Assembly: GCF_002896965.1 (NCBI RefSeq)
Contig: NZ_LYMM01000035.1
Coordinates: forward strand, 1-64,000
Direction: 5' to 3'
DNA length: 64,000 nucleotides
From: Novosphingobium guangzhouense
GTDB lineage: Bacteria > Pseudomonadota > Alphaproteobacteria > Sphingomonadales > Sphingomonadaceae
The position numbers were made by a program, and so were the translations under genes. Position 1 is the first letter of the stretch. The number at the start of each line of letters is the position of its first letter. The notes below the pieces were generated by a model. The model was not told the origin of the DNA. It ran no database searches and saw only the letters and a program-made list of their open reading frames with translations. Below, one piece after another: positions 33,332 to 42,746 of the stretch.

Positions 33332-36238
33332 TCAGTCGAACTTGAAGCGCACACCCACCGCGAACGTGCGGTCGATCAGCAGCGTGCTGGAATTGAACTG
33401 CTGCGCGTTGCCGACATCGCCGAACTTGTAATAGTTCTGCTGCTTCGCCTTGGTGAGGTTCACCGCGTCGAAGGTCACGCCGATGTCGTCGTTGACGTTC
33501 CAGGTCAGCTGCAGGTCGAGGCTCTTCTCAGGTGCGCGCCAGAAGCCGATCGGGTTCGCGAATGAGCGGCCCTCGTTGCTCTGGAGGAAACCCTTGCGCC
33601 AGATGTACGACAGGCGGGCACCGATCGGGCCGTTATCGTAGGCAAGCGTCGCGTTGTACGAAAGCTTCGACACGCCGAAGAACGCCGACTTGGTCGAGCC
33701 GGTGATCTCGCCCGCAGTGTTGACCACCGGGATCGTCTGCTCGGAGTCGAGGATCGTCGCGCTGCCGACGAAGCCAAGGCCGTTGAGCGGGCCGGGCAGA
33801 TAGGTCGGGAAGTAGGTCAGGCCCAGTTCCACGCCCTTCAGCACGCCGTCGGACGCGTTGACCGGACGGGTGATGTTGAACGTCTCGGTGTAGGAGTCGT
33901 TGTCCGGCAGATAGTTGTCCGGGATGATCTCGCGCGCCACCAGGGGCACGACGAGGCCGTTGATCTCGCGGCGGAAGGCCGTCGCGTAGATGGCGCTGTT
34001 GCGCTCGAAGTACCATTCGAGAGCAATGTCGATGTTCTTCGAATGCGTGGCGCCGAGGCTTGCGTTACCCGCGCTGCCGGTACCGAAGCCAATGCGCGAC
34101 AGGTCGCCCGTCAGCGTGACGTTGGGGTTGAGATCGCCGAACGCCGGACGACGCAGCGTTTCGCCGTAGTTGAAGCGGATGCGCAGGTTGTCGGTGATGC
34201 CATACCGCGCAGTGAACGAGGGCAGCCACTTGGCCGAACCGGTCGAAACCGCGGTGCGTGCGAAGTTGTTACCGCGATCGAAATACTCGTAGTCGGTGTC
34301 GATCTGCACGTAGCGGACGCCGGCCTGCAGCTGCAGCGGGCGGCCGAACAGTTCGATCTCGCCATCCGCCATGAGGTAGGCGGCGGTGTTGATCTCTCCG
34401 ATACCGAAGACATGACCGAAGGTCAGCTGGTCCGACAGCAACAGCGCCGGGTTGACCGACTGGTACAGTTTACGCACCGCATCCTTGTCCATGGTGCGCG
34501 GATCGGCCAGCACCCAGCTGGTCGGAATGTCGGCCTGGCCATCGAAGAAGCCGCTGTTCGTGAAGGGCGTGCCCTGCCCGAACTGGTCGAGCGTCACGCC
34601 CGGCAGGCCGCCCGCGCCCTGGTCACGCACGTAGCTGTCGGCCTTGCGGTCATCGTAGCGGAAGCCCGCCTTGATGCGGCGCAGGAAACCTTCGTCCCAC
34701 TCGTACTCGCCGTCGAGCATCACGGTCAGCGCGCTGCCCTCGTTCTTGGTGCCGCTATCGAACAGGTTACCCACGGTCCACGCCGAAGCGTCGGTCAGGA
34801 CGCCCTGATTGCCGAAGCTGTACGAAGGCAGGCCGCCACCGGCGTTGAAGTCCACGTCGATGTCAAGCGGTGCGCGATCGGTGCGAATGGCGAAGAACGA
34901 GGTTTCGTTCTTGCTGTCCTGATAGGTGACGTCGGCTGTGATCTTGCCGCGATCGGCAACGTCCCACTTGGCGTTGAAGGCGTAGACGAAGCTGTCGGTC
35001 TTGTTGGTGGAATAGTCGCCGCTGTTGAAACCGGAGACGCTGCCCATCTGCCGCGACTTGATGATGTTGGTGCCTTCATACAGCTCGAAGCTGTTCGCCG
35101 GATCCTGAATGTCCCCCCACCAGTCGGCGTAGCTGAAATTCAGGCTGTTGAAGGTCTTGCCGCGGAAGCCGCTGTAGAAAACTTCGGCGGTATAGATCGA
35201 ACGATCGTTGGGCGCCCACTGCAGCGCCGCGTTGACCGAAGGCCGGGTGCGCTTGCCGTAAAGGTCCGAAGCGATCACCGCATCGCGCGACAGGTAATAG
35301 GGAACCTCGACGCCGTTGATGTTGAGGGTCGAGCCCGCAGCGGTCGACAGGCCAGCATCGAGGCCCGGCGTCCACAGGTTGCCCTGCGGGTTGGAAGCGG
35401 TCACCGCACGGCAGTCGGTAGTGAACAGGCGCTCCATCGCGACGAAGGGGTTGCCGCCGGGGCAAGCGCCCGGAAGAGTGCTGGTGGTGACCGAGGGCCG
35501 CGCGCCGTCAGCGGTCAGGAACGGCACCATGGCGCCCGCCTGCAGGTTCTGGTTGCGGTATTCGGCGCGGGTGTAGCTGGCGTTCACAAGGAAGCCGATC
35601 TCGCCGATGCCGGTATCCCACCTGTCCGCCACAAGCAGCGCGACGTTGGGGTTCGCCTTGTCGGCCATCTCCGAATAGATGCCACGCGCGAGACCCGAGA
35701 TCGTGAAGCCGTCGAAGTCGAGCGGGCGGCGCGTCTGCACATCGATCTGCCCGGCAAGACCGGTCTCGATCTGGTCGGCCGAGCGGGTCTTGTAGACGTC
35801 GACCTTCTTGACGAGGTTCGCCGAGATGTCCTGCAGCGCGAACGAGGTGCCCGCCGCGGTGAAGATGTTGCGGCCGTTAAGCGTGGTCAGCGGATCGGTC
35901 AGACCGCGAATGGTGATCGTCGCCGCTTCGCCGCCGGCGCGGTCGGTCACCTGGATGCCGGTGACACGCTGCAGCGCTTCGACAACGTTGTTGTCAGGCA
36001 GCTTGCCGACGTCTTCGGCGACGATCGAGTCGACGATCTGGACGTTGTCCTTGCGGCTGTTGATGGCGCCGACGATGGACGCACGCACGCCGGTGACGAT
36101 GATGTCCTCAGCGCTGGCGTCATCGGCAGCCGACTGCGGCGCAGCATCCTGCGGAGCGGCGTCCTGAGCCTGCGCCACCGAGGCGAGGCCGAGTGCGAGA
36201 ACGGATGCGGTGCAGAATGCGAATGGCTTGAACGCCAT
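33332..36238 (-). CDS. TonB-dependent receptor, probably for arabino-oligosaccharides
   Basis: A 968-residue outer-membrane receptor of the long CUT-type seen in carbohydrate loci of Caulobacter and sphingomonads. It has a signal peptide (SVAQAQD), a TonB-box-like EDIIVTGVRAS near residue 45, a plug (VQIVDSIVAEDVGKLPDNNV; LQRVTGIQVTDRAGGE; TIRGLTDPLTTLNGR) and a barrel ending VGVRFKFD. There is no STN domain. The ATG at 36236-36238 has GGGAGGG at good spacing. It lies between arabinan-hydrolase genes. Its upstream region holds candidate operators shared with other arabinose genes, so import of arabinan fragments is inferred. Confidence 0.9.
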   Translation of the reverse strand: MAFKPFAFCTASVLALGLASVAQAQDAAPQDAAPQSAADDASAEDIIVTGVRASIVGAINSRKDNVQIVDSIVAEDVGKLPDNNVVEALQRVTGIQVTDRAGGEAATITIRGLTDPLTTLNGRNIFTAAGTSFALQDISANLVKKVDVYKTRSADQIETGLAGQIDVQTRRPLDFDGFTISGLARGIYSEMADKANPNVALLVADRWDTGIGEIGFLVNASYTRAEYRNQNLQAGAMVPFLTADGARPSVTTSTLPGACPGGNPFVAMERLFTTDCRAVTASNPQGNLWTPGLDAGLSTAAGSTLNINGVEVPYYLSRDAVIASDLYGKRTRPSVNAALQWAPNDRSIYTAEVFYSGFRGKTFNSLNFSYADWWGDIQDPANSFELYEGTNIIKSRQMGSVSGFNSGDYSTNKTDSFVYAFNAKWDVADRGKITADVTYQDSKNETSFFAIRTDRAPLDIDVDFNAGGGLPSYSFGNQGVLTDASAWTVGNLFDSGTKNEGSALTVMLDGEYEWDEGFLRRIKAGFRYDDRKADSYVRDQGAGGLPGVTLDQFGQGTPFTNSGFFDGQADIPTSWVLADPRTMDKDAVRKLYQSVNPALLLSDQLTFGHVFGIGEINTAAYLMADGEIELFGRPLQLQAGVRYVQIDTDYEYFDRGNNFARTAVSTGSAKWLPSFTARYGITDNLRIRFNYGETLRRPAFGDLNPNVTLTGDLSRIGFGTGSAGNASLGATHSKNIDIALEWYFERNSAIYATAFRREINGLVVPLVAREIIPDNYLPDNDSYTETFNITRPVNASDGVLKGVELGLTYFPTYLPGPLNGLGFVGSATILDSEQTIPVVNTAGEITGSTKSAFFGVSKLSYNATLAYDNGPIGARLSYIWRKGFLQSNEGRSFANPIGFWRAPEKSLDLQLTWNVNDDIGVTFDAVNLTKAKQQNYYKFGDVGNAQQFNSSTLLIDRTFAVGVRFKFD

Positions 36239-36301
36239 GATCAACCCTCCCATGGGGGCTGGCCGATTACCATGCCCCAAAACTGTGTGGGGCCTGATTA
36301 T

Positions 36302-36312
36302 TAGTCGGACTA
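36302..36312. promoter_or_regulatory. Candidate GntR operator, site 1 (TonB receptor promoter)
   Basis: TAGTCGGACTA is a perfect palindrome around a central G, about 65 bases upstream of the receptor start. It matches the site at 46626-46636 in ten of eleven bases. Confidence 0.45.
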
Positions 36313-36336
36313 TTCGGACGCAAGCGGAAAATGCAT

Positions 36337-36347
36337 TGCTCCGACAA
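36337..36347. promoter_or_regulatory. Candidate GntR operator, site 2 (TonB receptor promoter)
   Basis: TGCTCCGACAA reads TTGTCGGAGCA on the minus strand, a close relative of site 1, 25 bases away. A weaker relative (TAATCAGACAA) lies at 36424-36434. Confidence 0.35.
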
Positions 36348-36450
36348 AAAGGGCGGGCATATGTGGCCTTTGGGGCGCACATGCTGGCTCACACGTGAAG
36401 ATGCCCTTCGGCTTGGGGCTAATTAATCAGACAATAAGGGCAAAAAGCAC

Positions 36451-36485
36451 GGACCGCCGCGCTCATGGGCGAGCGGCGGCGGTCC
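36451..36485 (-). terminator. Rho-independent terminator after GH43 gene
   Basis: GGACCGCCGC (36451-36460) and GCGGCGGTCC (36476-36485) form a perfect 10-base stem. On the minus strand TTTTT (36446-36442) follows shortly. It closes the GH43 gene at 36501-37925. Confidence 0.7.
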
Positions 36486-36500
36486 GATTGTTGCGTGCCG

Positions 36501-37925
36501 TCAGTCAGCCAGCCAGGCGACGCTGGCATCGTAGGAATCGCCCAGCACCAGCCTGTCCGACGCATAGGCAAGCGCCCTGCCCTCGAACGGGACCGAGGCG
36601 AAGCGCACGGTGCCGCTGGCGGGGCCTGCCTCGCGGCGGAAATGGCTGGCTTCGGCCGTCGCGCGCGGCGCCAGCGTCACCGATCCGTCGGCAGCGGCCA
36701 CAAGGCAATGGTCGGGCTTGAGGATCGGCGAAAGCTGCACCACGCCCTCGCCCGCCTCGATCGAACGGAACTGCGTCTGCGCCAGCGGGGCGTCGCTCAC
36801 CGAAAGGTTCGTGCCGTCGCAGGCCATGCGGACGGTGCGGTGGACCGCCGGGATGAAACGCTCGGGCAGCGCGCCGTTGCCTACCGGCACGCCGAAATCG
36901 GGAACGCCGTTGGCATGGTAGTAGATACGCTGGATGCGGGTGTGGCGGTCGGGGTTGAACAGCGGGTCACCCTCGATCGCCTCATAGTCGCGCCCGTGAT
37001 AGACAAGGATGTCGCGGCCTTCTTCGTCAACCGTGAAGCTGTTGTGACCGGGGCCGTAGACCGAGGTTTCCTTGCAGGTCGTGAACACCGGCTCGGGCGC
37101 CTTGGTCCACGCGCGCGGGTCCATGATGTTCGCCGTCTCGTCCACGCTGAGCAGGCCCATGCAATAGCGCGCATCGGTTGCGCTGGCCGAATAGGTCATG
37201 AACAGGCGGCCGTTGCGGTTGAGGAAGGCCGAACCCTCGTTGACCTTGAAGCCCTGGATTTCCCAGTCGAGCGTGGGAACCGTCAGCCGGGCGGGCGCCG
37301 ATGCCAGCGTCAGCGCATCCTTCATCGGCGCGATGTAGACATTGGAATTGGTCTCGATCCCCGGCTCGCGCTGCGCCCACGAGAAATAGCGTACGCCGCG
37401 ATGGGTGAAGATCGTCGAATCAAGGTTGAAGCTGTCCCACGGCGCCTTGAATTCGCCAAGGACCGACCAGTTTCCGGTCATCGGATCGCGCCCGTCGCAG
37501 ACCACGGCGAAAGTGCGGATGCGGAACACGTCCTCGCCGCCGCCGCTGGGGCCGGCGGCGAAATAAACGATCCACCTGCCGTCGACGTAATGCAGTTCGG
37601 GCGCCCAAAGGAAGCCGGACATCGGCCCACTCGGCTCATGCCGCCACAGCACACGCTCTTCAGCGTCGGCAAGCCCGGCCAGCGTCTTCGAACGGCGCAG
37701 CGCAAGGCGATCATATTCGGGCACCGAACCCATAGCATAGTACCAGCCATCGTCGTGGCGGAAGATCTGGGTGTCGGCCCGCTGACGGATGAGCGGGTTG
37801 CTCGCCACGGGGGCTTCCGGCGCCTTCGATCCGCCAAGCACGGTCTTGCCGGGCGCGGAGCAGGCGATGGGGAGCAGCGATGCGGCAGTGGCGAAACTGC
37901 GGCGCGACAGGGGGAAGTTCATCAT
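36501..37925 (-). CDS. GH43-family glycoside hydrolase with C-terminal AbfB-like domain
   Basis: A 474-residue exported protein. The N-terminus MMNFPLSRRSFATAASLLP has a twin-arginine-like SRRSF and is followed by a possible lipidation Cys (PIAC). A five-bladed beta-propeller of the GH43 clan covers about residues 45-330. RQRADTQIFRHDDGWYY contains the probable base Asp, NLDSTIF the pKa-modulating Asp, and KVNEGSAF the acid Glu. The last 110 residues (TQFRSIEAGEGVVQLSPILK; AEASHFRREAG) resemble an arabinose-binding AbfB/CBM42-type beta-trefoil. It probably removes arabinofuranose side chains. GGAGAGG precedes the double ATG start. Confidence 0.82.
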   Translation of the reverse strand: MMNFPLSRRSFATAASLLPIACSAPGKTVLGGSKAPEAPVASNPLIRQRADTQIFRHDDGWYYAMGSVPEYDRLALRRSKTLAGLADAEERVLWRHEPSGPMSGFLWAPELHYVDGRWIVYFAAGPSGGGEDVFRIRTFAVVCDGRDPMTGNWSVLGEFKAPWDSFNLDSTIFTHRGVRYFSWAQREPGIETNSNVYIAPMKDALTLASAPARLTVPTLDWEIQGFKVNEGSAFLNRNGRLFMTYSASATDARYCMGLLSVDETANIMDPRAWTKAPEPVFTTCKETSVYGPGHNSFTVDEEGRDILVYHGRDYEAIEGDPLFNPDRHTRIQRIYYHANGVPDFGVPVGNGALPERFIPAVHRTVRMACDGTNLSVSDAPLAQTQFRSIEAGEGVVQLSPILKPDHCLVAAADGSVTLAPRATAEASHFRREAGPASGTVRFASVPFEGRALAYASDRLVLGDSYDASVAWLAD

Positions 37926-38005
37926 GGCCTCTCCGGAGGTTCTGGTACGCTTGGGGTAGCGTTAGGTGTCGTTTGGGTATCGTCAGGTGCCACACTGAAA
38001 AAGGA

Positions 38006-38037
38006 CGCTCCGGCCTTCTTTTGCAAGGGCCGGAGCG
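38006..38037 (-). terminator. Rho-independent terminator after GH51-GH43 operon
   Basis: CGCTCCGGCC (38006-38015) and GGCCGGAGCG (38028-38037) form a perfect stem. On the minus strand TCCTTTTTCAG follows, giving a T5 run. Confidence 0.75.
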
Positions 38038-38054
38038 CCGTCAGGTGGGTGTGG

Positions 38055-39059
38055 TCAATAATCGGCGACGGGCCAGCCGTCCGCATCCCAGCGCAGCGGC
38101 GCAATGCGCAGCGTGGGGCGGCCATCGGCCTCCTTGTCGTAAGCATGGTAGACGATGTAGGTCGTGCCGTCCTTGTCGGTGAACGCGCCCGCATGGCCGG
38201 GGCCGCGGAAACGCTGCTTTTCCTGAAGGTCCGAGCGCAGCAGGATGGTGCCCTCGCCCTCCATCATGGAACTGCCGTCACGGCCGAGGAAAGGCCCTGT
38301 GATCTTCTTCGAACGGCCGACGACAGTGTAATACGTGCTGTTCACGCCCTTGCAGCAATAGTCATAGGACGCGATCAGGAAGTACCAGCCACCGTGGGAC
38401 AAGATGAACGGCGCCTCGACCGGCGCCGCCGCTCCCGCAGGCGCGCGGCGGCGGGCGATGGAGTACGGCTCCGTGCCGGGAACGACCTTTCCGGTCTTCG
38501 CATCGAGCGGGAACAGCTTGAGCCCGCTCCAGAAACTGCCTAGCGACAGCCACTGGCGCCCTTGCGCATCGACCACGAAGTTGGGATCGATGGCGTTGAA
38601 ATCATCGTCCTTGGTGGACATGACGACAAGCCCGTGATCTTGCCATTTCGCCTTTGCGCCCAGTGTCTTGGTTGTAGCCAGGCCGATTGCGGAGCGGTTC
38701 GACCCGAAGGTCGAGACCGAATAGTACAGGCGGTATTCGCCATTCACATAGGAAATATCCGGCGCCCAGATGCCTTCGGTTCCCGGAACCGCGTCTTTCG
38801 CCCGTGCCGGAATTTCAGAGAACACCGAGCCCGCGTCCTTCCAGACCTTGAGGTCCGTCGAAGTCTTGATCCCGATATACTTGCCCACGGTGCTGAACAC
38901 GTAATACGTGTCCCCCTCGCGGATGATCACCGGGTCATGGACGACAAGGTCGCCGGAAAGCTGGGAATTCAGCGTTCCGGCACCCTTTTCGCCGACCTGC
39001 TGCGCGCTCGCGGAACCGGCAAGAGCCAGCGCCGCGAGACTGAGGAAGGCCGCCTTCAT
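38055..39059 (-). CDS. GH43 arabinan endo-1,5-alpha-L-arabinosidase
   Basis: A 334-residue secreted enzyme (signal peptide ending GSASAQQ) with a single five-bladed propeller. The catalytic triad of endo-arabinanases is visible: base Asp in LVVHDPVIIREGD, Asp in NAIDPNFVVDAQG and acid Glu in PVEAPFILSHGGWYFL. The later GPGHAGAF contains the His that often coordinates the active-site metal. It would cut the alpha-1,5-arabinan backbone. Its ATG shares one base with the GH51 stop (TGATG), so both are translated from one message. Confidence 0.92.
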   Translation of the reverse strand: MKAAFLSLAALALAGSASAQQVGEKGAGTLNSQLSGDLVVHDPVIIREGDTYYVFSTVGKYIGIKTSTDLKVWKDAGSVFSEIPARAKDAVPGTEGIWAPDISYVNGEYRLYYSVSTFGSNRSAIGLATTKTLGAKAKWQDHGLVVMSTKDDDFNAIDPNFVVDAQGRQWLSLGSFWSGLKLFPLDAKTGKVVPGTEPYSIARRRAPAGAAAPVEAPFILSHGGWYFLIASYDYCCKGVNSTYYTVVGRSKKITGPFLGRDGSSMMEGEGTILLRSDLQEKQRFRGPGHAGAFTDKDGTTYIVYHAYDKEADGRPTLRIAPLRWDADGWPVADY

Positions 39060-40636
39060 CAGTTCAGTTCCAGCACCACGACCGACTTCGCGGGCAACGT
39101 CACGACCAACTGGCCGCCCTGCACGCTTGCGCCGGAGAAGGCAGCGGGCTTGACCACGTCGGGCGCGTCGAAGGTGTTATGCGAATTGATCGCCGAAGCC
39201 GTGAGAATCCGGCCGGCAACCGCCGATGCGCTGACGCCGTCAAGCTTGATCGTCACCGTGTTCGACTGGTTGGGATCGAGGTTCGACAGCGCAACATGCA
39301 CCTTGCCGTCCTTCGCCTTCACCGCCGAGCCGCTGACGGCGGGCATGGTGAATTCGTCCTTCGAATACCAAGGAGACTTGATCTCCAGCGGCAGCACGGT
39401 GGCGTCCTGCCAGGGCTTGTACATCTCGAAGACGTGGTAGGTCGGGGTCAGCACCATCTTGCTGCCCTCGGTGAAGATCATCGCCTGCAGCACGTTCACC
39501 ATTTGCGCGATGGCCGTCATGCGCACGCGATCGGCATGCTTGGCGAAGATATCGAGGTGGATGGAGGCGATCAGCGCATCACGCAAGGTGTTCTGCTGGC
39601 GCAGGAATCCGGGGTGCGTACCCTCGTCCTGAGCGTACCACGAACCCCATTCGTCCACCGCAAGAAAGACGCGCTTGGCGGGATCGTACTTGTCCATGAT
39701 GGCCGAGTGCTTCGTGATCAGCTCGTCCATGTGCCGCGCGCCGTTCAGCGCATCGGCCCAGCCATGCTCGTCGAAGTTGACGGCAGGCGCGCGCGGCGGC
39801 CAACCACCAGCGGGGTGGACGTAATAGTGCAGCGAAACGCCATCCAGCTGGTTCGCCGCGACGCGCATCATCGTCTCGGTCCAGTTGTAGTCGTCGACAT
39901 TGGCACCGGCCGCGACCTTCAGGATCTTGGTGTCCGCAGGCGCCTTGACGAAAGTGGCGTAACGGCGCGTTTCGTCCGCGGCGAACTCGGGGCGCATGTT
40001 GCCGCCGCAGCCCCACAGCTCGTTACCGACGCCGAAATACTTGACCTTCCAGGGTTCCTTGTGACCGTTCTTCGCGCGCTCATTGGCCAGCGAACCGGCG
40101 GGCGAAGTCATGTATTCGACCCATTCGGCCATCTCGCGCGGGGTCGCGGTGCCGACGTTGCCGGCGACATAAGCCTCTGCGCCGACCTGGCGGACCAGTT
40201 CGAAGAACTCGTGCGTGCCTACCGTGTTGGGTTCGGTCACGCCGCCCCAGTGGGTGTTGATCTTGACCGGGCGCTTGGCCTGCGGGCCGATACCCTCGCG
40301 CCAGTTGTATTCGTCGGCGAAGCAGCCACCCGGCCAGCGGATCACCGGCACCGACAGATCCCTGAGCGCCTTGACGACGTCGTTGCGGAAGCCGTTGGTG
40401 TTGGGGATCTTGCTGTTCTTGCCGACCCACAGGCCGCCGTAGATGCCTTCGCCCAGATGCTCGGCGAACTGGGTGAAGACGTCCTTGTTGTAGACCGGGC
40501 CGGGCTTGTCACCCTCGATCGTGGCGGTGGTGGGCTGGCCGTTGGTGTCGGCATATGCCGTCTGGCTCAGAGGCGCGGAAAGCACCGTCGCGGCCATCAG
40601 CATGGCAAGCGAGGTACGGCGGAACAACTTGGTCAT
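39059..40636 (-). CDS. GH51 alpha-L-arabinofuranosidase
   Basis: A 525-residue enzyme that releases terminal L-arabinofuranose. The acid/base is Glu206 in GVGNELWGC and the nucleophile Glu329 in LAVDEWGSWY, both in the GH51 context; VIRWPGGCFADEYNWREGIG is also typical. A C-terminal beta-domain follows the barrel (VALSNLDPNQSNTVTIKLDG). It has a signal peptide (cleaved near TAYADTN), so it acts in the periplasm or outside, unlike many cytoplasmic GH51 enzymes. The ATG at 40634-40636 has GGGAGGGG at good spacing. It is the first gene of a two-gene operon with the endo-arabinanase. Confidence 0.95.
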   Translation of the reverse strand: MTKLFRRTSLAMLMAATVLSAPLSQTAYADTNGQPTTATIEGDKPGPVYNKDVFTQFAEHLGEGIYGGLWVGKNSKIPNTNGFRNDVVKALRDLSVPVIRWPGGCFADEYNWREGIGPQAKRPVKINTHWGGVTEPNTVGTHEFFELVRQVGAEAYVAGNVGTATPREMAEWVEYMTSPAGSLANERAKNGHKEPWKVKYFGVGNELWGCGGNMRPEFAADETRRYATFVKAPADTKILKVAAGANVDDYNWTETMMRVAANQLDGVSLHYYVHPAGGWPPRAPAVNFDEHGWADALNGARHMDELITKHSAIMDKYDPAKRVFLAVDEWGSWYAQDEGTHPGFLRQQNTLRDALIASIHLDIFAKHADRVRMTAIAQMVNVLQAMIFTEGSKMVLTPTYHVFEMYKPWQDATVLPLEIKSPWYSKDEFTMPAVSGSAVKAKDGKVHVALSNLDPNQSNTVTIKLDGVSASAVAGRILTASAINSHNTFDAPDVVKPAAFSGASVQGGQLVVTLPAKSVVVLELN

Positions 40637-40746
40637 GTCAGTCCCCTCCCAAGGAGCATTCCCAGGCCGGGCGCGATCGCCGTTGGCCTGGGAGTGTTTA
40701 GAAACAAAGGGTTGGCGCAATCTCTTCAGACCGCGCCAAGGATCGG

Positions 40747-41673
40747 TCAGTCGTGGAATTCTTCAACGATCTTGCGGTGGCCGCGCAGGAACGCATCGGC
40801 CACAAGGCGGAACGGTGCCACATCCACGTCGCTGCGACCGCCGCGGATCAGCGTGGCGAAGCGCGCATAGAGGCCCGGATATTCCAAATCCTCGTTGTGC
40901 TCGACGCCGCTCGGCAGGGTCAGCACAGCGCCGCCGTTGGACAGCTTCAGCGTGCCGGCATCCGTCTCGACGATGATGTCCCACGACTGGGGGCCGGTCT
41001 GGCGCCAGTCGAGGTCCATGTGGATCGGCGCGCCGGCAGTGTCGCGGAACTGGATGTCCGCGCCGATCGGCGCAGCGCGGTTGGCCGGAATCTCCAGCGT
41101 GGCCGACTGCAGGAACATCTGCCGGGGCAGGATGTGCGTGGCGATGGAGAGCGCGTTGATACCGGGATCGAACACGCCGAGGCCGCCCGGCTCCCAGATC
41201 CATGCCTGCCCCGGATGCCACACCCGCACGTCTTCGCGCCAGACGATCGAAACGCTGTCGATCCGCCGTTCGGCAAGCCATGCCCGCGCAGGCGCGACGC
41301 CCGCCGCGAAGCGCGAATGCCAGGCGGCGAACAGCGTCGCGCCGACTTTATCAGCCCGGCTGGACAGCGCCCCCACTTCGCCCAGCGTCGCGCCGGGCGG
41401 CTTTTCGAGGAATACGTGCATGCCCTTGCGCAGCGCCTGCACGGCAAGGTCATAGCGAACCTGCGGCGGCGTGCAGAGCGCCACCGCATCGACCGCCGGA
41501 CCGCGCTCGATCAGTTCTTCAAGGCTCCTGGCGTGCGGCACGCCCTCGACACCCGGATCATGCGGGCTGACCGTGGCGGCAAGGCTGAACGCGCTGTTCC
41601 CGGCAATCGCCGGCAGGTGCTGGTCGCGGGCGATCTTGCCCACGCCCACCACCGCAATGCGGATCGGATCCAT
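40747..41673 (-). CDS. L-arabinose 1-dehydrogenase (NAD(P)+), Gfo/Idh/MocA family
   Basis: A 308-residue enzyme that oxidises L-arabinose to L-arabino-gamma-lactone, step 1 of the non-phosphorylative pathway. The Rossmann motif is VVGVGKIARDQHLPAI. EKPPGATLGEV, WREDVRVWHPGQAWIWEPGG and GVFDPGINALSI match the Azospirillum brasilense enzyme closely as I recall it. Asp169 and Asn173 would be the catalytic pair. It lies four bases behind the AraD1 gene and is the last of a three-gene operon with the semialdehyde dehydrogenase. Confidence 0.92.
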   Translation of the reverse strand: MDPIRIAVVGVGKIARDQHLPAIAGNSAFSLAATVSPHDPGVEGVPHARSLEELIERGPAVDAVALCTPPQVRYDLAVQALRKGMHVFLEKPPGATLGEVGALSSRADKVGATLFAAWHSRFAAGVAPARAWLAERRIDSVSIVWREDVRVWHPGQAWIWEPGGLGVFDPGINALSIATHILPRQMFLQSATLEIPANRAAPIGADIQFRDTAGAPIHMDLDWRQTGPQSWDIIVETDAGTLKLSNGGAVLTLPSGVEHNEDLEYPGLYARFATLIRGGRSDVDVAPFRLVADAFLRGHRKIVEEFHD

Positions 41674-41676
41674 CGA

Positions 41677-42672
41677 TCAGATTGCCTTCACCGCGAACGC
41701 GCGCTCAGGCACGCGGACAAGGCGGTTCGCAACCGGCAGCGTGAAAGGCGCGGCCGAAATCTCGAACACGTCGCCTTCCTCGGTCTGCACGCCGTCCGCG
41801 AAAGAAAGCGTCGCGGTGCCGAAGAAGTGGACATGCACGTCGCCGGGGCGACGGAACAGGTCGTACTTGAAGTGGTGGTGCTCAAGGTTGGCGAACGTGT
41901 GCGACATGTTGCCCTCACCCGAAAGGAAGGGCTTTTCCCAGATCGTCTCGCCACCACGGATGACCTTGCTGGTGCCTTCGATGTGCGAAGGCGGCGTGCC
42001 CAGCAGCAGTTCCGGGCCAAGCGCTGCCTGACGCAGCTTGGAGTGGGCCAACCAAAGGTAGTTGTGACGTTCGGTGACATGATCCGAATATTCGTTGGCA
42101 AGCGCCAGACCCAGGCGATACGCGGTGCCGTCCTCGCCGATCAGGTAGATGCCGGCCAGTTCCGGTTCCTCGCCGCCGTCCTTGGCGAAGGCAGGCATTT
42201 CAAGGTCGTCGGTCGGGCCGACCAGCTGCGAGCCATCGCCCTTGTAGAACCATTCCGGCTGCTGGCCGACTTCGCCCGCTGCAGGCTTGCCGCCTTCCAG
42301 ACCTTCAAGGAACATGCGCATGGAATCGGTCACATGCTCGCCCGATGCGGCCGCCTTGTGCATCTTGTCGCGGCCCTCGGCCGAACCCAGGTGCGTCAGG
42401 CCGGTGCCCGCGAGCAGCAGGTGTGCGCCGTCCTCATGGTCGATCGGAGCAAGCAGGCGGCCCGCGGCGAACTCGGCCGCGATGTCGACCGCTTCGCCCT
42501 GCCCGGCATCTTTCGCAGCGTCGGCCAGCGTCTGCCCGGCGGCGATGGCGCCCAGCGCAAGCTCACGCACCGAAGCGACGCCCGGCAGGAAATGCGCGGC
42601 ATCGCCGTCGGCAAGGATGACGGAACGAACGCCGTCGGCGCTCAGGTGCTGGAGCAGGCGGAGGTAGGTCAT
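41677..42672 (-). CDS. AraD1/GguC family protein, probable 2-keto-3-deoxy-L-arabonate dehydratase
   Basis: A 331-residue member of the fumarylacetoacetate-hydrolase-like superfamily. Recognisable segments are RLLAPIDHEDGAHLLLAGTG, the acidic metal-binding stretch GEEPELAGIYLIGEDG, LANEYSDHVTERHNYLWLAH and the C-terminal DLFRRPGDVHVHFFGTATLS. AraD1/GguC proteins are encoded in non-phosphorylative L-arabinose loci and are thought to convert 2-keto-3-deoxy-L-arabonate to alpha-ketoglutarate semialdehyde. No DapA-type AraD is present here, so this protein must do that step. The ATG at 42670-42672 has GGGAGAG upstream. Confidence 0.82.
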   Translation of the reverse strand: MTYLRLLQHLSADGVRSVILADGDAAHFLPGVASVRELALGAIAAGQTLADAAKDAGQGEAVDIAAEFAAGRLLAPIDHEDGAHLLLAGTGLTHLGSAEGRDKMHKAAASGEHVTDSMRMFLEGLEGGKPAAGEVGQQPEWFYKGDGSQLVGPTDDLEMPAFAKDGGEEPELAGIYLIGEDGTAYRLGLALANEYSDHVTERHNYLWLAHSKLRQAALGPELLLGTPPSHIEGTSKVIRGGETIWEKPFLSGEGNMSHTFANLEHHHFKYDLFRRPGDVHVHFFGTATLSFADGVQTEEGDVFEISAAPFTLPVANRLVRVPERAFAVKAI

Positions 42673-42746
42673 GGAAACTCTCCCTGAGGGCACTTGGCCC
42701 TGTGACGGCGCGCCCTTCTTGGAGACGCGCCGCCCGGATGGCTGGA

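Noticed and set aside
34043..36304. A 753-codon frame antisense to the TonB receptor gene at 33332
   Set aside because: Arg/Val/Ala-rich shadow without a family resemblance.
36501..37925. Tandem GH43 genes as a recent duplication
   Set aside because: The two GH43 proteins differ in length, catalytic context and the extra C-terminal domain, so they belong to different subfamilies.
40753..42687. A 644-codon plus-strand frame opposite the arabinose dehydrogenase and AraD1 genes
   Set aside because: Arg/Ala/His-rich antisense translation; both minus-strand proteins are well recognised.
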